64,000 bases of DNA from Methylovorus mays (GCF_020531915.1 NZ_JAJAVG010000008.1:1-64000), one strand, 5' to 3'. Numbered from the stretch's first letter, positions 27,586-38,770 are shown. Notes: generated from the sequence alone by a model not told the origin. A program made the numbers and translations.

Positions 27586-28773
27586 ATGCTTTCAGCGACC
27601 GCCAGACCCTATATTGACGCCAGCGTACCGGTACTTCGCGAGCATGGCCTTGCCATTACCACGACGTTTTACCGCAGCATGTTTGCGGCACATCCTGAGT
27701 TGACCAATCTGTTCAACATGGGAAATCAGGCAAATGGCACGCAGCAGCAATCTCTCGCTGCAGCGGTCTTTGCCTACGCAGCCAATATCGACAATGCCGA
27801 TGCCCTTGCTCCCGTTGTGAGCCGTATTGTGCACAAGCATGCCGCTGTAGGATTAACGCCTGACCATTACCCTATTGTTGGCGAACACCTGCTGGGGGCC
27901 ATCAAAACCGTGCTGGGGGATGCCGCCACCCCCGCCCTGATCGATGCCTGGGGAGAGGCATACTGGCTTCTGGCCAACCTGCTGATTGATGAGGAAAAGA
28001 AACTCTATGCCAAGAGTGGCGCAGATGCTGGTGCACTCACCAGACTAAGGGTGGTGAAACGCGTACAGGAAAGTGCGGACATCGTGTCCTACCACTTGCA
28101 AACCGAAGATGGTCTCAGTCCGGGCCCATTCCTGCCCGGCCAATACATTACAGTGGAAGCTCATCTAGATAAGGAGCGGCGTCAATTGCGCCAATACAGC
28201 CTGTCGGATTCGCCGCAACAACCTTGGTGGCGTATCAGCGTAAAACGCGAGATCGAAAATGCCGGCAAACCGGAGGGTACAGTATCCAACTGGCTGCACA
28301 TGCATATCACGGAAGGTGATTTTATCAACGCCAGCAAACCATTTGGTGATCTTAAGGTAGATTTGTCTGCTAGGAAGCCCATTGCATTGCTGTCGGCAGG
28401 GATTGGCATCACCCCCATGCTATCCATCCTGAATACCTTGCGCGACCTCGGGAGCACTCGCCAGATATTGTTCAGTCATGGCAATCGCGGAACAGAACAG
28501 CATATCCTGCAAAACGAACTGGAAGCCGCAAAACGTCGACTTCCTGGTTTAATTGTCGAGCGTTTTTACCAGACGGGAAATGCCATATCGTCAGGCGATG
28601 AAATGCGCCCTACTGCAGCGTGGCAACCGTTCTTGGCTGAGGGTGAGTTTTACTTGTGCGGACCTGCCGGATTCATGCAACAGCAACGGCAGCATTTGCT
28701 GGATGCAGGTGTCAGCGCTGATCGCTTGCACAGGGAGGTATTCGGCCCGGAGTTATTGGAGCATCTGCTTTGA
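27586..28773 (+). CDS. hmp: Flavohemoglobin (nitric oxide dioxygenase)
   Basis: 395 residues. The start at 27586 is preferred over 27583 because it has a better distance to AGGAG and gives the family start MLSATARPYID. Globin domain (about 1-138, HKHAAVGLTPDHYPIVGEHLL with proximal His), FAD domain (about 150-260, RQYSLSDSP) and NAD domain (about 265-395, LLSAGIGITPMLSIL). It oxidises NO to nitrate. NsrR control is inferred. Confidence 0.96.
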   Translation: MLSATARPYIDASVPVLREHGLAITTTFYRSMFAAHPELTNLFNMGNQANGTQQQSLAAAVFAYAANIDNADALAPVVSRIVHKHAAVGLTPDHYPIVGEHLLGAIKTVLGDAATPALIDAWGEAYWLLANLLIDEEKKLYAKSGADAGALTRLRVVKRVQESADIVSYHLQTEDGLSPGPFLPGQYITVEAHLDKERRQLRQYSLSDSPQQPWWRISVKREIENAGKPEGTVSNWLHMHITEGDFINASKPFGDLKVDLSARKPIALLSAGIGITPMLSILNTLRDLGSTRQILFSHGNRGTEQHILQNELEAAKRRLPGLIVERFYQTGNAISSGDEMRPTAAWQPFLAEGEFYLCGPAGFMQQQRQHLLDAGVSADRLHREVFGPELLEHLL

Positions 28774-28793
28774 TGTTGATAGGCACGGAAGAC

Positions 28794-28832
28794 TAATGTA
28801 AAACGCCAGCTTGAAGCTGGCGTTTTACATTA
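28794..28832. terminator. Intrinsic terminator after hmp
   Basis: Perfect 19-base arms (28794-28812, 28814-28832; core AAAACGCCAGC/GCTGGCGTTTT). It serves hmp and possibly the convergent bfd. Confidence 0.8.
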
Positions 28833-28884
28833 AAAGAATGGCTTGAGATCACCCGAGCGACTAAGCCTGATATCGAACGCTCAG

Positions 28885-29106
28885 TTAAGCGTAGCCCAAG
28901 CCCGGTGCATGCAAGGGAATGATGTTGGCGACAGTCGAGGTCTCCTGATGCGCTTCGCGCAAACATTGCTTGGCGCAACTGGCGCAACGGCCACATTCTG
29001 TAGCTACGCCCAGCTCATGCTTCAAGTCTTTAAGATTTTTTGCCCCGGCACGGGCTGCTTGAAAAATTTGACGCTCAGTTACCGCACGACAAACACATAC
29101 ATACAT
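28885..29106 (-). CDS. bfd: Bacterioferritin-associated ferredoxin
   Basis: 73 residues. Four [2Fe-2S] cysteines in CVC near the N-terminus and CGRCASC in the middle, exactly the Bfd arrangement; VTERQIFQAARAGAKNLKDLKHELG is the BFD fold. It reduces ferric iron in bacterioferritin so that it can be released. The Fur box just upstream fits induction under iron starvation. It has its own promoter region after the bacterioferritin terminator. Confidence 0.93.
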   Translation of the reverse strand: MYVCVCRAVTERQIFQAARAGAKNLKDLKHELGVATECGRCASCAKQCLREAHQETSTVANIIPLHAPGLGYA

Positions 29107-29142
29107 ATAATTTAGGCCGACTGTATATCAGTTAAAATAAAT

Positions 29143-29161
29143 TGAGAACCATTATCATTCA
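29143..29161. promoter_or_regulatory. Fur box upstream of bfd
   Basis: On the minus strand TGAATGATAATGGTTCTCA, a strong match to the Fur consensus, 37 bases before the bfd ATG. Confidence 0.75.
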
Positions 29162-29213
29162 TAGAGCAATGCGTGTCAATATAGTTCCAAGTGACTGACA
29201 TTTTTGGACAATA

Positions 29214-29243
29214 AAAAACCGCAGACAGGCTGCGGCTTTTTAT
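29214..29243 (-). terminator. Intrinsic terminator after the bacterioferritin genes
   Basis: CCGCAG-loop-CTGCGG followed by T6 on the minus strand, 19 bases past the second bacterioferritin stop. Confidence 0.85.
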
Positions 29244-29261
29244 TCTGCGACATCGTCAGTA

Positions 29262-29738
29262 CTAATCGGATTCGATATGCGCCTGCAGGTAATTCGGCAA
29301 GCTGACATCTGCAATCAGCGTTTGCTGGGTTTCCAGCCAATCAATCGCTTCTTCGCAGTGCTCCAGCAGATCCTGCAGCAAATCACGGCTGACATAATCC
29401 TGCATCTCTTCGCAGAGGGCGATCGCTTCAATCAGCTGCGGACGCTGAATGTCCTTTTCGTACTTCAGATCGCCATTCAGACACTCCACCACGTCTTCGC
29501 CAATCAGCAATTTGCCAAGATTCTGCAAATTGGGCAGGCCTTCGAGAAAAAGGACGCGCTCAATCACCTTGTCAGCTTCCTTCATCACGCGGATGGACTG
29601 CTTGTATTGGTAATCGTTGAGCTTTTCCAGACCCCAGTTGCGAAACATGCGAGCATGCAGGAAATACTGATTGATGGACGTAAGCTCGTTCTTGAGCACT
29701 TTGTTCAGTATTTCAACGACTTTCTTGTCACCCTTCAT
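29262..29738 (-). CDS. bfr: Bacterioferritin subunit, heme-ligand type
   Basis: 158 residues from ATG 29738, chosen for AAGGAG 8 bases upstream. Four-helix ferritin fold. By alignment to E. coli Bfr it keeps the axial heme ligand Met52 (SIRVMKEAD) and Glu18 and Glu94, but Glu51 is Val, His54 is Glu and His130 is Ala, so the diiron ferroxidase site is broken. It follows the sister gene by 17 bases. It probably contributes heme, and so the path for iron release, to a mixed 24-mer. The alignment was done by eye. Confidence 0.92.
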   Translation of the reverse strand: MKGDKKVVEILNKVLKNELTSINQYFLHARMFRNWGLEKLNDYQYKQSIRVMKEADKVIERVLFLEGLPNLQNLGKLLIGEDVVECLNGDLKYEKDIQRPQLIEAIALCEEMQDYVSRDLLQDLLEHCEEAIDWLETQQTLIADVSLPNYLQAHIESD

Positions 29739-29755
29739 CTTCTGCTCCTTAACGC

Positions 29756-30241
29756 TCAAACCGCACCAGATGACTTCATCTGGCTCTGCAGGTAGTTTTC
29801 CAGACCGACCAGATTGATCAGGCGCAATTGCTGTTCAAGCCAGTACGCGTGGTCCATTTCGGTATCATCCAGTTGGGTCAGCAGCATGTCGCGCGTGACA
29901 TAATCCTGTGCTTTTTCGCATTCCGCCATTGCTTTTTTTAGCGATCCCACTACATGGTATTCCAGGGCCAGATCGGACTTGAGCATCTCGGGAATAGACT
30001 TGCCGATGTTCAGCGGGTCGCGCTTTTCCAGATTGGGCTTGCCTTCGAGAAAGAGGATGCGCTGAATGATCGCGCGTGCATGGGAGCGCTCATGTTCGGA
30101 TTCGTGCAAGCTTTTATCCGCCAGTTGCTGCAAACCGAAATCCGCATACATCTCGCCATGAATCAGATACTGATCGACCGCAGTCAACTCGCCCGCGAGC
30201 AAGTCATTCAGTATGCCGACTATTTTTTTATCACCTTTCAT
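29756..30241 (-). CDS. bfr: Bacterioferritin subunit, ferroxidase type
   Basis: 161 residues from ATG 30241 with GGAGG upstream; a longer frame to 30253 is not needed. By alignment to E. coli Bfr the ferroxidase ligands Glu18, Glu51, His54 (HERSHARA), Glu94, Glu127 and His130 (TEMDHAYW) are kept, while Met52 is Arg, so it cannot bind heme in the usual way. It is the first gene of the two-gene operon and complements the sister subunit. Mixed heteropolymers of this kind are known in other bacteria. Confidence 0.93.
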   Translation of the reverse strand: MKGDKKIVGILNDLLAGELTAVDQYLIHGEMYADFGLQQLADKSLHESEHERSHARAIIQRILFLEGKPNLEKRDPLNIGKSIPEMLKSDLALEYHVVGSLKKAMAECEKAQDYVTRDMLLTQLDDTEMDHAYWLEQQLRLINLVGLENYLQSQMKSSGAV

Positions 30242-30338
30242 ACCAACCTCCATTCCAAATTTGCATCATGCAAAGCATGACATTGGGGTGGATGATAACG
30301 TAAAAAGCTTAAAAAAGCACTCGGAAAAATTCACTATC

Positions 30339-30449
30339 TTATTGTTTATAAATGGGTTTTGTAACAATAACACCAATAGCAATCATTCCTGCTAAGATCG
30401 CGATGCATATTATCCGGCCAGAATGGGGGACGAGCCAATGATACTGCAA
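30339..30449 (-). CDS. Possible small membrane peptide in the ccoS position
   Basis: 36 codons from a TTG at 30449, ending HSGRIICIAILAGMIAIGVIVTKPIYKQ in part, with one membrane segment. It lies just after ccoI where ccoS normally sits, but shows none of the CcoS signature (WAVRSGQFDD-like). There is no ribosome site. It could be chance; listed because the position is suggestive. Confidence 0.2.
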   Translation of the reverse strand: MQYHWLVPHSGRIICIAILAGMIAIGVIVTKPIYKQ

Positions 30450-30466
30450 GCGTATTCTGAGCCGCG

Positions 30467-32878
30467 CTACCGCAAGCGCAGGGCATTGAGGACGACGATC
30501 AAGGAGCTGACAGACATACCGATCGCAGCCATCCATGGCGATAGCAGACCGCTGGCGGCAAAAGGCAATGCAACCAGGTTATATGCCAGCGCCCAGGCAA
30601 AATTCTGACGGATGATCTGGATGCCGAAACGGCTGATTTGCAAAGCATGCTCGATTTCAGGCATATGCTCCGTCAGCAGCACAATATCCCCACTGGCTCT
30701 GGCCATTTGTGTACCGCTACCCATGGCAATGGAGACCTGCGCGCCAGCCAGTACAGGCGCATCGTTGATGCCATCCCCTACCATGACCACCACTTCGCCC
30801 TGCTCCTGCAATGCTTGCAGGGCTTGCAATTTCATCGGCGGCGACATTTCAGCGCGGCGGTCTGTCACGCCCATTTCATCGGCAAAATAATCCACCGAGG
30901 CCTTGGCGTCCCCACTGAATATCGATACCCGCAGGCGTTGATTTAGCAGGCGCTGTATCAGCAGGTCCGCCTCGGGACGTGGCTGATCCGCCAGCACAAA
31001 TGCGGCCAGCAATTGACGACTGTCACACAGCCACACTATCGAAGCCCCTGCGGGATATTCATCCAGTGGCAATTGGATGCCTGCTGCGGCAGGATTGAGG
31101 CGCACATTGCCCAAACTGTAGCGCTCACCCTCGATCTCACCCACCACACCTTGCCCGGGAATATTGGCACTATCGGTCACCGTCAATAATGGCTGCGCGT
31201 GAATCGCTTCAATAAAACTCCGCGCCAGCGGGTGTTCAGAGCTTTTTTCCAGGCTGGCTGCAATCCGCAGGCAAGATTGCGCGTCCATGTCGGCAAAGCA
31301 TTCCGTATGCACCAGCACGGGCTTGCCCATGGTCAGCGTGCCCGTTTTGTCGAAGACAAAATGCGTTGCCCGGGCCAGGGTTTCCAGCGCATGTCCACGC
31401 GTGAACAGCACCCCACGACTCACCAGATGCGAGCCTGCGGCGGCAAATGCAGCAGGAGCCGCGAGTGAAAGTGCACAAGGGCAACTCACCACCAACACCG
31501 CCAGTACAATATCCAGCGTGCGTTCAGGCTCGATACGCCACCAGATCCAGGCAATGAGAATAACGGCCAGCAACAGAGCCGTTGTAAAGTAGGCTGCAAC
31601 ACGATCAGCTACATGCGCCAGACGCGGTTTCTCGGCTTGCGCACGGTCCAGCAAGCGGGAAATACTCGCCAGCATAGTGTTTTCGCCCACACTGGTCACT
31701 TCAATAACCAGCGGGCTTTCATAATTGATACTGCCCGCGTATACGGTATGGCCAATGGTTTTATGAACTGGCTTGCTCTCGCCACTCAGCAGAGACTCAT
31801 CCGCACTGCTTTCACCTTCAATGACCACGCCATCGGCCGCCACCGACTCTCCTGGACGCGCCAGTATATGGTCCCCGGCTTTCAGCTCGACCACCGGAAC
31901 GACTTCCTGTTCCTGTCCGCGCAAACGCGTTGCCATGGCGGGAGCAAGCCTGAGAAGGTTTTCAGCCGCCTCTATGGATTTAAGCCGGGCATTGCGCTCG
32001 AGATATCGGGTAGATAACAAAAAGAAAATCAGCATAGTCAGTGTGTCGTAATACACAACCCCATGCCCCTGCAAAGTCGCCCATATGCTGCCAGCAAACC
32101 CGGTCAACAGACCTAATACAATCGGCACATCCATGCCCGGGCTGCGGTTGGCCATACTGCGCCAGGCAGCCCGATAAAATGGCCACGCGGCATAGGTCAT
32201 GGCCGGTACGCTCATCAGCAAGCTGAACCAACGCAGAATCTGGGCAGTAGCAGGCTCCAGGCCCTGTGCAGGTCCTGCGTACAGGGCCACGGCGATCATC
32301 ATGACCTGCCCGGCTGACAGCCCGGCCACCGCCAAGCGACGAAAATCGCGTTTCTTCTGCTGCTGGCGGACGTCATCCTGCTGCTGGGCACTGAAGGGAT
32401 GGGCGTGATAGCCCAGCTTGCGGATTTCGGCGAGGATTTCGCTCAGATGAATCTTGGTATCGTCCCAGCTGATGCGGGCCCGTTGCGATGCATAGTTGAA
32501 AGAAACCGCATGCACACCAGGCAGTTGCTGCAGATGGCGCTCATTCAGCCAGATACAGGCGGCGCATGTTATGCCCTCAATGATGAGAGCAGCCTCCTTC
32601 AGAGAGTCAGCGGCTTCATGCACAAAGCTTTTTTGCACATCGGGATGATCATAAAGGGCAAGCTTGCGCAGCTCATCGGGAACCAGCTCTTCGGCAGTTT
32701 TGGGAAGCTCGGTGCGATAGCGGTAATAGTCCTCAAGGCCATTGTCGACAATGGAATTCGCCACCGCCTGGCAGCCATGGCAGCAAAGACGCCGACGCGC
32801 GCCCAATACATCAAGTGTATAGCGCTCGCCCGTCATCACGGGCAAGCCGCAATGATAGCAATCCACCACGTCCGTCAT
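30467..32878 (-). CDS. ccoI: Copper-translocating P-type ATPase for cbb3 oxidase assembly
   Basis: 803 residues. N-terminal Cys-rich zinc-like segment (CYHCGLPV, CCHGC), a heavy-metal-associated domain with GITCAACIW (near residue 100), eight membrane helices with the SCPCALS ion motif, phosphorylation DKTGTLTMG and hinge MVGDGINDAP. CcoI/FixI moves copper outward for the CuB site of CcoN. It is the last clear gene of the cco cluster, nine bases after ccoH. Confidence 0.95.
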   Translation of the reverse strand: MTDVVDCYHCGLPVMTGERYTLDVLGARRRLCCHGCQAVANSIVDNGLEDYYRYRTELPKTAEELVPDELRKLALYDHPDVQKSFVHEAADSLKEAALIIEGITCAACIWLNERHLQQLPGVHAVSFNYASQRARISWDDTKIHLSEILAEIRKLGYHAHPFSAQQQDDVRQQQKKRDFRRLAVAGLSAGQVMMIAVALYAGPAQGLEPATAQILRWFSLLMSVPAMTYAAWPFYRAAWRSMANRSPGMDVPIVLGLLTGFAGSIWATLQGHGVVYYDTLTMLIFFLLSTRYLERNARLKSIEAAENLLRLAPAMATRLRGQEQEVVPVVELKAGDHILARPGESVAADGVVIEGESSADESLLSGESKPVHKTIGHTVYAGSINYESPLVIEVTSVGENTMLASISRLLDRAQAEKPRLAHVADRVAAYFTTALLLAVILIAWIWWRIEPERTLDIVLAVLVVSCPCALSLAAPAAFAAAGSHLVSRGVLFTRGHALETLARATHFVFDKTGTLTMGKPVLVHTECFADMDAQSCLRIAASLEKSSEHPLARSFIEAIHAQPLLTVTDSANIPGQGVVGEIEGERYSLGNVRLNPAAAGIQLPLDEYPAGASIVWLCDSRQLLAAFVLADQPRPEADLLIQRLLNQRLRVSIFSGDAKASVDYFADEMGVTDRRAEMSPPMKLQALQALQEQGEVVVMVGDGINDAPVLAGAQVSIAMGSGTQMARASGDIVLLTEHMPEIEHALQISRFGIQIIRQNFAWALAYNLVALPFAASGLLSPWMAAIGMSVSSLIVVLNALRLR

Positions 32879-32887
32879 ACGCGCAGC

Positions 32888-33700
32888 TTAATCGCCATCA
32901 ATGTAAAGGGTTTGCTGCTTGATGTAGGTATCTTCACCATGTTGGATATAGAGATCCAGTATCCATCTGCCCGAGTCATTCAAGGTCATGGTCGTCTGGT
33001 AAACGCCAGGACTGACCTCGGACAGGGAAAATTTCTGATCATCACGGCTATTGGCCATGCGCCACAAGCCCATGGTCACTTCAGCACCGGCAATGCCTGT
33101 GCCTTGTGCATCGTCAAGTTTGAGGGTGATGACAGATGGAGTCTTGCTTCTCATGGTATCCCACCCCTCAATACCAATCTTCCAGCCCAGATGACGTTGC
33201 TGCTCAAGTCTGGCAAGGTGCGGTTCGTAGAGTTTGTTGCGATCATGCGGAATGAGGCCAGGAAAGGCAGTATGCACCGTTTCATTCGCAGGATGCGGCA
33301 AAAACAGGTTACTGATGCTATCTGGCAAGCCACGGCTGGAAATGGATAACAGCACGGCATTCAGCACGACCAGACCAATAAAAAACCCGATGATGAGTCG
33401 CGGTGCCCAGTGCAGCTTCTGCTTTTTCTGCTGCATGCCGCCAAATACCATCAACAAGCCAGCATTGGCCAGATAAACCGCAAAGTGGATCGCCAGGACA
33501 TCCCCCCCGGTCCAATGCTGCTGGCTATACGCAAGATACAACAGGAACGGCAAGGCGCCACTCAGGATACCCGCCCAGAAATTGGGCAAGCCCAGGCGTC
33601 GACTGACAAAAAACAGGACGGCCGCAAGGAGCAAGCCACCAAACAGGGTTTCCGTCATGGACACTTGCGGCAGAGCAAACAAATTCACGGCTAAACTCAC
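32888..33700 (-). CDS. ccoH: CcoH/FixH assembly protein with extra N-terminal membrane domain
   Basis: 270 residues, against about 150-170 for ordinary FixH. Residues about 125-268 match FixH (membrane segment, then periplasmic IGIEGWD and GVYQTTMTLNDSGRWILDLYI). Residues about 10-110 form about three further membrane segments unlike FixH. The GTG at 33700 overlaps the ccoG stop by 4 bases (GTGA); ATG at 33658 is an alternative. FixH stabilises CcoI and CcoN during assembly. The function of the extra domain is unknown. Confidence 0.85.
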   Translation of the reverse strand: MSLAVNLFALPQVSMTETLFGGLLLAAVLFFVSRRLGLPNFWAGILSGALPFLLYLAYSQQHWTGGDVLAIHFAVYLANAGLLMVFGGMQQKKQKLHWAPRLIIGFFIGLVVLNAVLLSISSRGLPDSISNLFLPHPANETVHTAFPGLIPHDRNKLYEPHLARLEQQRHLGWKIGIEGWDTMRSKTPSVITLKLDDAQGTGIAGAEVTMGLWRMANSRDDQKFSLSEVSPGVYQTTMTLNDSGRWILDLYIQHGEDTYIKQQTLYIDGD

Positions 33701-35121
33701 TTACTGTTGAAATTGGTAGGAAGAGTGATGGTTTCTGCCCCAGCGGTCTGCGGCTGGATGACAAAGTTGAAGGTTTTGGTGCGCTCGGCCAGTTCATGCT
33801 CAAGATTGACCTTGGCATTCACCGTCAAATCCTTGCCTGCACGTACATGCACTTGCGGGATATTTCCCATATCGAGCGCATCTGCCGGTATTCCGCTAAC
33901 ACTGATCTTGTATATCTCGTCGTGCTCGGTCTTGTTGACGATATGAATCTGGTAACGATTACGGAAGCTGCCATCAGACAACATGATGAACATGGGCTGC
34001 CTTACCTGTTGTACAGACACTTCCACATTGGTACGGGTGCCGATATTGTAAAAAAGCGTCCCGGTCATCACTACAATAGCGACGGCATAGCCCAGCACTT
34101 TAAGGCGCTTCCACTCCAGGCGGGGCGCATGTGGCGTTGCATCTGCCAGGTTTTTCTCGGAATCGTAGCGGATAAGACCACGCGGATAGCCCACGGAATC
34201 CATGATGTTGTTACAGGCATCAATACACAGGCCGCAAGAGATGCATTGATATTGCAAGCCATTGCGGATATCAATACCGGTCGGGCAAACCTGCACGCAG
34301 AAGCCACAATCAATACAATCACCATGGCCTTTGGCCTGGCGTTCTTCGCGGGTTTTCAAGCCAGCGATGGGCAGCGTGCGACCTGCAAGGCCTTCGCCAC
34401 GCTTGGCGTCGTAACTGACTGCCAGCGTATCAGGCTCATACATCACGCCCTGAAAGCGCGCGTACGGACATGCCAGCGTACAGATATTTTCACGTAACAG
34501 GCCAGCAGCCACATAGGTAGTCACTGTTAAAGCAGCGACCGTAATATAGGCGGCATCTGCGGCATGCCCCGTAAACAGGTTGACCAGAAAATCCGGGGCG
34601 TAATTGAAGTAGGCGGCAAACGTGAACGCCGTCCAGAAGGAAATCAGCAACATCAGGAAATGCGAGGAGCCTATCTTGAGGATTTTTTCCGCATTCCAGG
34701 GCTGCTTGTACAAGCGGAGCCGTGCCGGACGCTCACCCTGGATGGCCTTTTCCACCATGATGAAAAGATCAGTCCACAAGGTCTGAAAACAGAAATAACC
34801 ACACCAGGCACGGCCGATCAAGCCAGTAGCAAAAAACAGCAAGGCAGCTGCGATGAACAATAACATTGCCAGCCAGAAAATATCCTGCGGGTAGACAATC
34901 AGATCAAAAATAAAAAACCGGCGGGTGCTCAAGTCAAACAGCAATGCCTGACTGGGAGAACTGGCCCGCTCCCAGGGCATCCACGGCAACAGGAAATAAA
35001 CACTGTAAGCGACGATCATGACCGCAGTCTTGAAGTTACGGTACTTGCCTTTGACCGAGCGCGTAAAAATCGGAATATGCTTGGCGTAGAGGGCAGATTG
35101 ACTGGCTTTGCTTGCTTCCAT
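33697..35121 (-). CDS. ccoG: cbb3 oxidase accessory Fe-S protein CcoG
   Basis: 474 residues from ATG 35121; a TTG at 35166 would extend it but reads into the upstream spacer. Polyferredoxin with several membrane segments (NapH/FixG type), motifs CGYFCFQT, CPYARFQ, and two 4Fe-4S clusters in CIDCGFCVQVCPTG and CISCGLCIDACNN, then a FixG C-terminal Ig-like domain. CcoG reduces copper for oxidase maturation. It is placed between ccoP and ccoH. Confidence 0.94.
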   Translation of the reverse strand: MEASKASQSALYAKHIPIFTRSVKGKYRNFKTAVMIVAYSVYFLLPWMPWERASSPSQALLFDLSTRRFFIFDLIVYPQDIFWLAMLLFIAAALLFFATGLIGRAWCGYFCFQTLWTDLFIMVEKAIQGERPARLRLYKQPWNAEKILKIGSSHFLMLLISFWTAFTFAAYFNYAPDFLVNLFTGHAADAAYITVAALTVTTYVAAGLLRENICTLACPYARFQGVMYEPDTLAVSYDAKRGEGLAGRTLPIAGLKTREERQAKGHGDCIDCGFCVQVCPTGIDIRNGLQYQCISCGLCIDACNNIMDSVGYPRGLIRYDSEKNLADATPHAPRLEWKRLKVLGYAVAIVVMTGTLFYNIGTRTNVEVSVQQVRQPMFIMLSDGSFRNRYQIHIVNKTEHDEIYKISVSGIPADALDMGNIPQVHVRAGKDLTVNAKVNLEHELAERTKTFNFVIQPQTAGAETITLPTNFNSK

Positions 35122-35234
35122 GGCTGTTTCTGACTCGCTTTGAAAATAACCGCTAAAAAACGACAAAGGCCCACATTAGGGCGTGAGCCTTTGATTAAGT
35201 TGCATCGTTCAGATTGTACTTGGTGTAAAACGTA

Positions 35235-36173
35235 CTACTTACCGCCACCCAGACTATCGTGTACATACACCGTCAACAGTTTGATCTGCTCAGGCTTCAA
35301 GCGGTGATCCCAGTTTGGCATTACACCACGATCCAGACCACCAGAAATCACATGTTTGACAGCGTCCAGCTTGGCCGCTGCATCCTTGGCAGCAGGCACA
35401 TCAGCCCATAACCAGATTTTGTCGGTCAAGTTGGCAGAGCCCAATTCGACGCGGCCTTTGGCATCGGCGCCATGGCAATAGTAACAAGCGGCCGAATCGC
35501 CCTTGAAAATATTGGCACCGGCAGCAGCAGCGGTTTCATCATGGGGTTCGCCAGACAGGCTCAACACATAATTGGCCAACTGGGTGATCTGCTGGTCATT
35601 CAATACTTCCTTGAAAGGAGGCATGTAACCACGACGGCCACCCACAATTGTGGTGTGAATCTGGTCATACGTACCGCCATATTGCCAGTGGTCATCGGTC
35701 AGGTTAGGCGAGAAGCCGACTTTACCCTGACCACCAGACTGGTGACATGGTGCGCAGTTATCCGAGAACAAGGTCTTACCGGCCGAGTTAACGAACTGCA
35801 TCAGGTCAGCATCCTTGGATACGTCTTCATAAGAAGCACCCGCTACCTTGTCGAACCATTTCTTCTGCTCGGCTTGTTGCTCATTCATCTCATGCATGAA
35901 CTTGGAGCGCATGTTCCAGTGCGTGGTTTTCTCGACTTCCTTACCATCGACTGTCGTAGCCGTGTAGGTGATGCTGTTCCAGCCAGGAATACCTTTGGTG
36001 TAGGTATGCCCAATCGGCCAGGCTGGGTAAAACAGCCAATACACAATGGTGAATACAAACGTAATGTAAAACCCCCATACCCACCAGTTAGGCAATGGAT
36101 TGGTAAGCTCCTGAAGATCGTCGTCCCACACGTGTCCTGTGGTGGTCGGTGTCTTGATTTTGTCCTGACTCAT
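35235..36173 (-). CDS. ccoP: cbb3 cytochrome oxidase diheme subunit CcoP
   Basis: 312 residues. One N-terminal membrane segment with LPNWWVWGFYITFVF, then two cytochrome c domains with CAPCHQ and CYYCHG heme sites and Met ligands downstream (MPPF, MPNWD). It carries electrons to CcoO/CcoN. It is the fourth gene of ccoNOQP. Confidence 0.96.
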   Translation of the reverse strand: MSQDKIKTPTTTGHVWDDDLQELTNPLPNWWVWGFYITFVFTIVYWLFYPAWPIGHTYTKGIPGWNSITYTATTVDGKEVEKTTHWNMRSKFMHEMNEQQAEQKKWFDKVAGASYEDVSKDADLMQFVNSAGKTLFSDNCAPCHQSGGQGKVGFSPNLTDDHWQYGGTYDQIHTTIVGGRRGYMPPFKEVLNDQQITQLANYVLSLSGEPHDETAAAAGANIFKGDSAACYYCHGADAKGRVELGSANLTDKIWLWADVPAAKDAAAKLDAVKHVISGGLDRGVMPNWDHRLKPEQIKLLTVYVHDSLGGGK

Positions 36174-36191
36174 GATTCGTCCTAATTAAAT

Positions 36192-36356
36192 CTAATCGTC
36201 TTGCAGAGGAATGTTCTTGAAGTTTTCCAGCTTCTCGCCGCGGGAGCGGCTACCGTAAAGGTAGACCATGACCCCGCAGAACAAGACAAAGAAAATCACC
36301 AATGAAACCGGCTTGGTATTCTCAAACTTGGTAAACCACATCAACCATTCCATCAT
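36192..36356 (-). CDS. ccoQ: cbb3 oxidase small subunit CcoQ
   Basis: 54 residues read by hand from ATG 36356 (second ATG at 36353), too short for an ordinary ORF screen. Sequence starts MMEWLMWFTKFENTKPVS, has one membrane helix (VIFFVLFCGVMVYLYG) and a charged C-tail. AAGAGG precedes the start. Size, position between ccoO and ccoP and topology fit CcoQ/FixQ, which stabilises the oxidase. Confidence 0.9.
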   Translation of the reverse strand: MMEWLMWFTKFENTKPVSLVIFFVLFCGVMVYLYGSRSRGEKLENFKNIPLQDD

Positions 36357-36374
36357 GAAGCCTCTTGCAGTCTA

Positions 36375-37109
36375 TTAACGGAATTTAACGAAGTAATCGT
36401 CGTCGTATTTCTTGAAGTCGACCATGGTACCCAGCACCTGAAGGTAAGACACCAGGGCATCCATTTCACTCAACTTGCCAGGATCCGTGTCGTAGTTACC
36501 CAACTGGGCCTGCGCGACCAGATTCTTTTCAGCATCAGGAATATGCAGACTCTTGGCAACGTCTTCACCGAAGTCTTTCACATTACGGTCATATTCTGCC
36601 TGTGTGAGAGAGTAAGGCACGCCAGTCGTACGCAAGGCTTTCATGCGCAACTCGATATCGGAGTAATCGAGATCGGTCTTCAGCAGCCATGGATAGTTAG
36701 GCATCACAGACTGAGGCACCAGCGAGCGAGGTGCATTCAAGTGCTGGGTTTGCCAGTCATTCGAATACTTGCCGCCAACACGGGCCAGATCAGGACCAGT
36801 ACGCTTGGAACCCCATTGGAACGGGTGATCGTACTTGGACTCGGCAGCCAGTGAGTAGTGACCATAACGCAGCGCTTCATCGCGGAATGGGCGAATCATT
36901 TGCGAGTGGCACAAATAGCAGCCTTCACGCACATAGATATCGCGACCACGCAGCTCAAGAGGGCTATAAGGACGAACACCCTCTACATTCTCAACCGTTT
37001 CCTTGATAAAAAACAGGGGAACAATCTCAACCAGGCCACCAGCACTGATAGCCAGCATAGTCAGTACCAGCAGGATGCCTAGGTTGCGCTCAATATTATC
37101 GTGTTTCAT
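36375..37109 (-). CDS. ccoO: cbb3 cytochrome oxidase monoheme subunit CcoO
   Basis: 244 residues. N-terminal membrane helix, then a cytochrome c domain with the heme motif [15 protein letters not shown] and [14 protein letters not shown] carrying a Met. It passes electrons to CcoN. It follows ccoN by 27 bases. Confidence 0.96.
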   Translation of the reverse strand: MKHDNIERNLGILLVLTMLAISAGGLVEIVPLFFIKETVENVEGVRPYSPLELRGRDIYVREGCYLCHSQMIRPFRDEALRYGHYSLAAESKYDHPFQWGSKRTGPDLARVGGKYSNDWQTQHLNAPRSLVPQSVMPNYPWLLKTDLDYSDIELRMKALRTTGVPYSLTQAEYDRNVKDFGEDVAKSLHIPDAEKNLVAQAQLGNYDTDPGKLSEMDALVSYLQVLGTMVDFKKYDDDYFVKFR

Positions 37110-37136
37110 TTTGACTCCAATACCCTCTATTCCGTA

Positions 37137-38600
<1,464 letters not shown>

Positions 38601-38649
38601 TACTACGTCTCCCGATCAAAAACCGCTAAAGTAAAGAGTTGCGATTATA

Positions 38650-38670
38650 TTCTGTAACAGCTTTACAGAA
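38650..38670. promoter_or_regulatory. Inverted repeat upstream of ccoN
   Basis: TTCTGTAA-N5-TTACAGAA, perfect arms, 50-70 bases before the ccoN ATG. A possible operator or leader hairpin. The binding protein is unknown. Confidence 0.4.
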
Positions 38671-38770
38671 CAACATAAAAACCCTTTTTACTACATGAGT
38701 TTTCGCACATTCATATTCCAGACTTGTGCAGATTCGCTGAAAGTTCACTCGCCAATGCACTTTCCACTAG

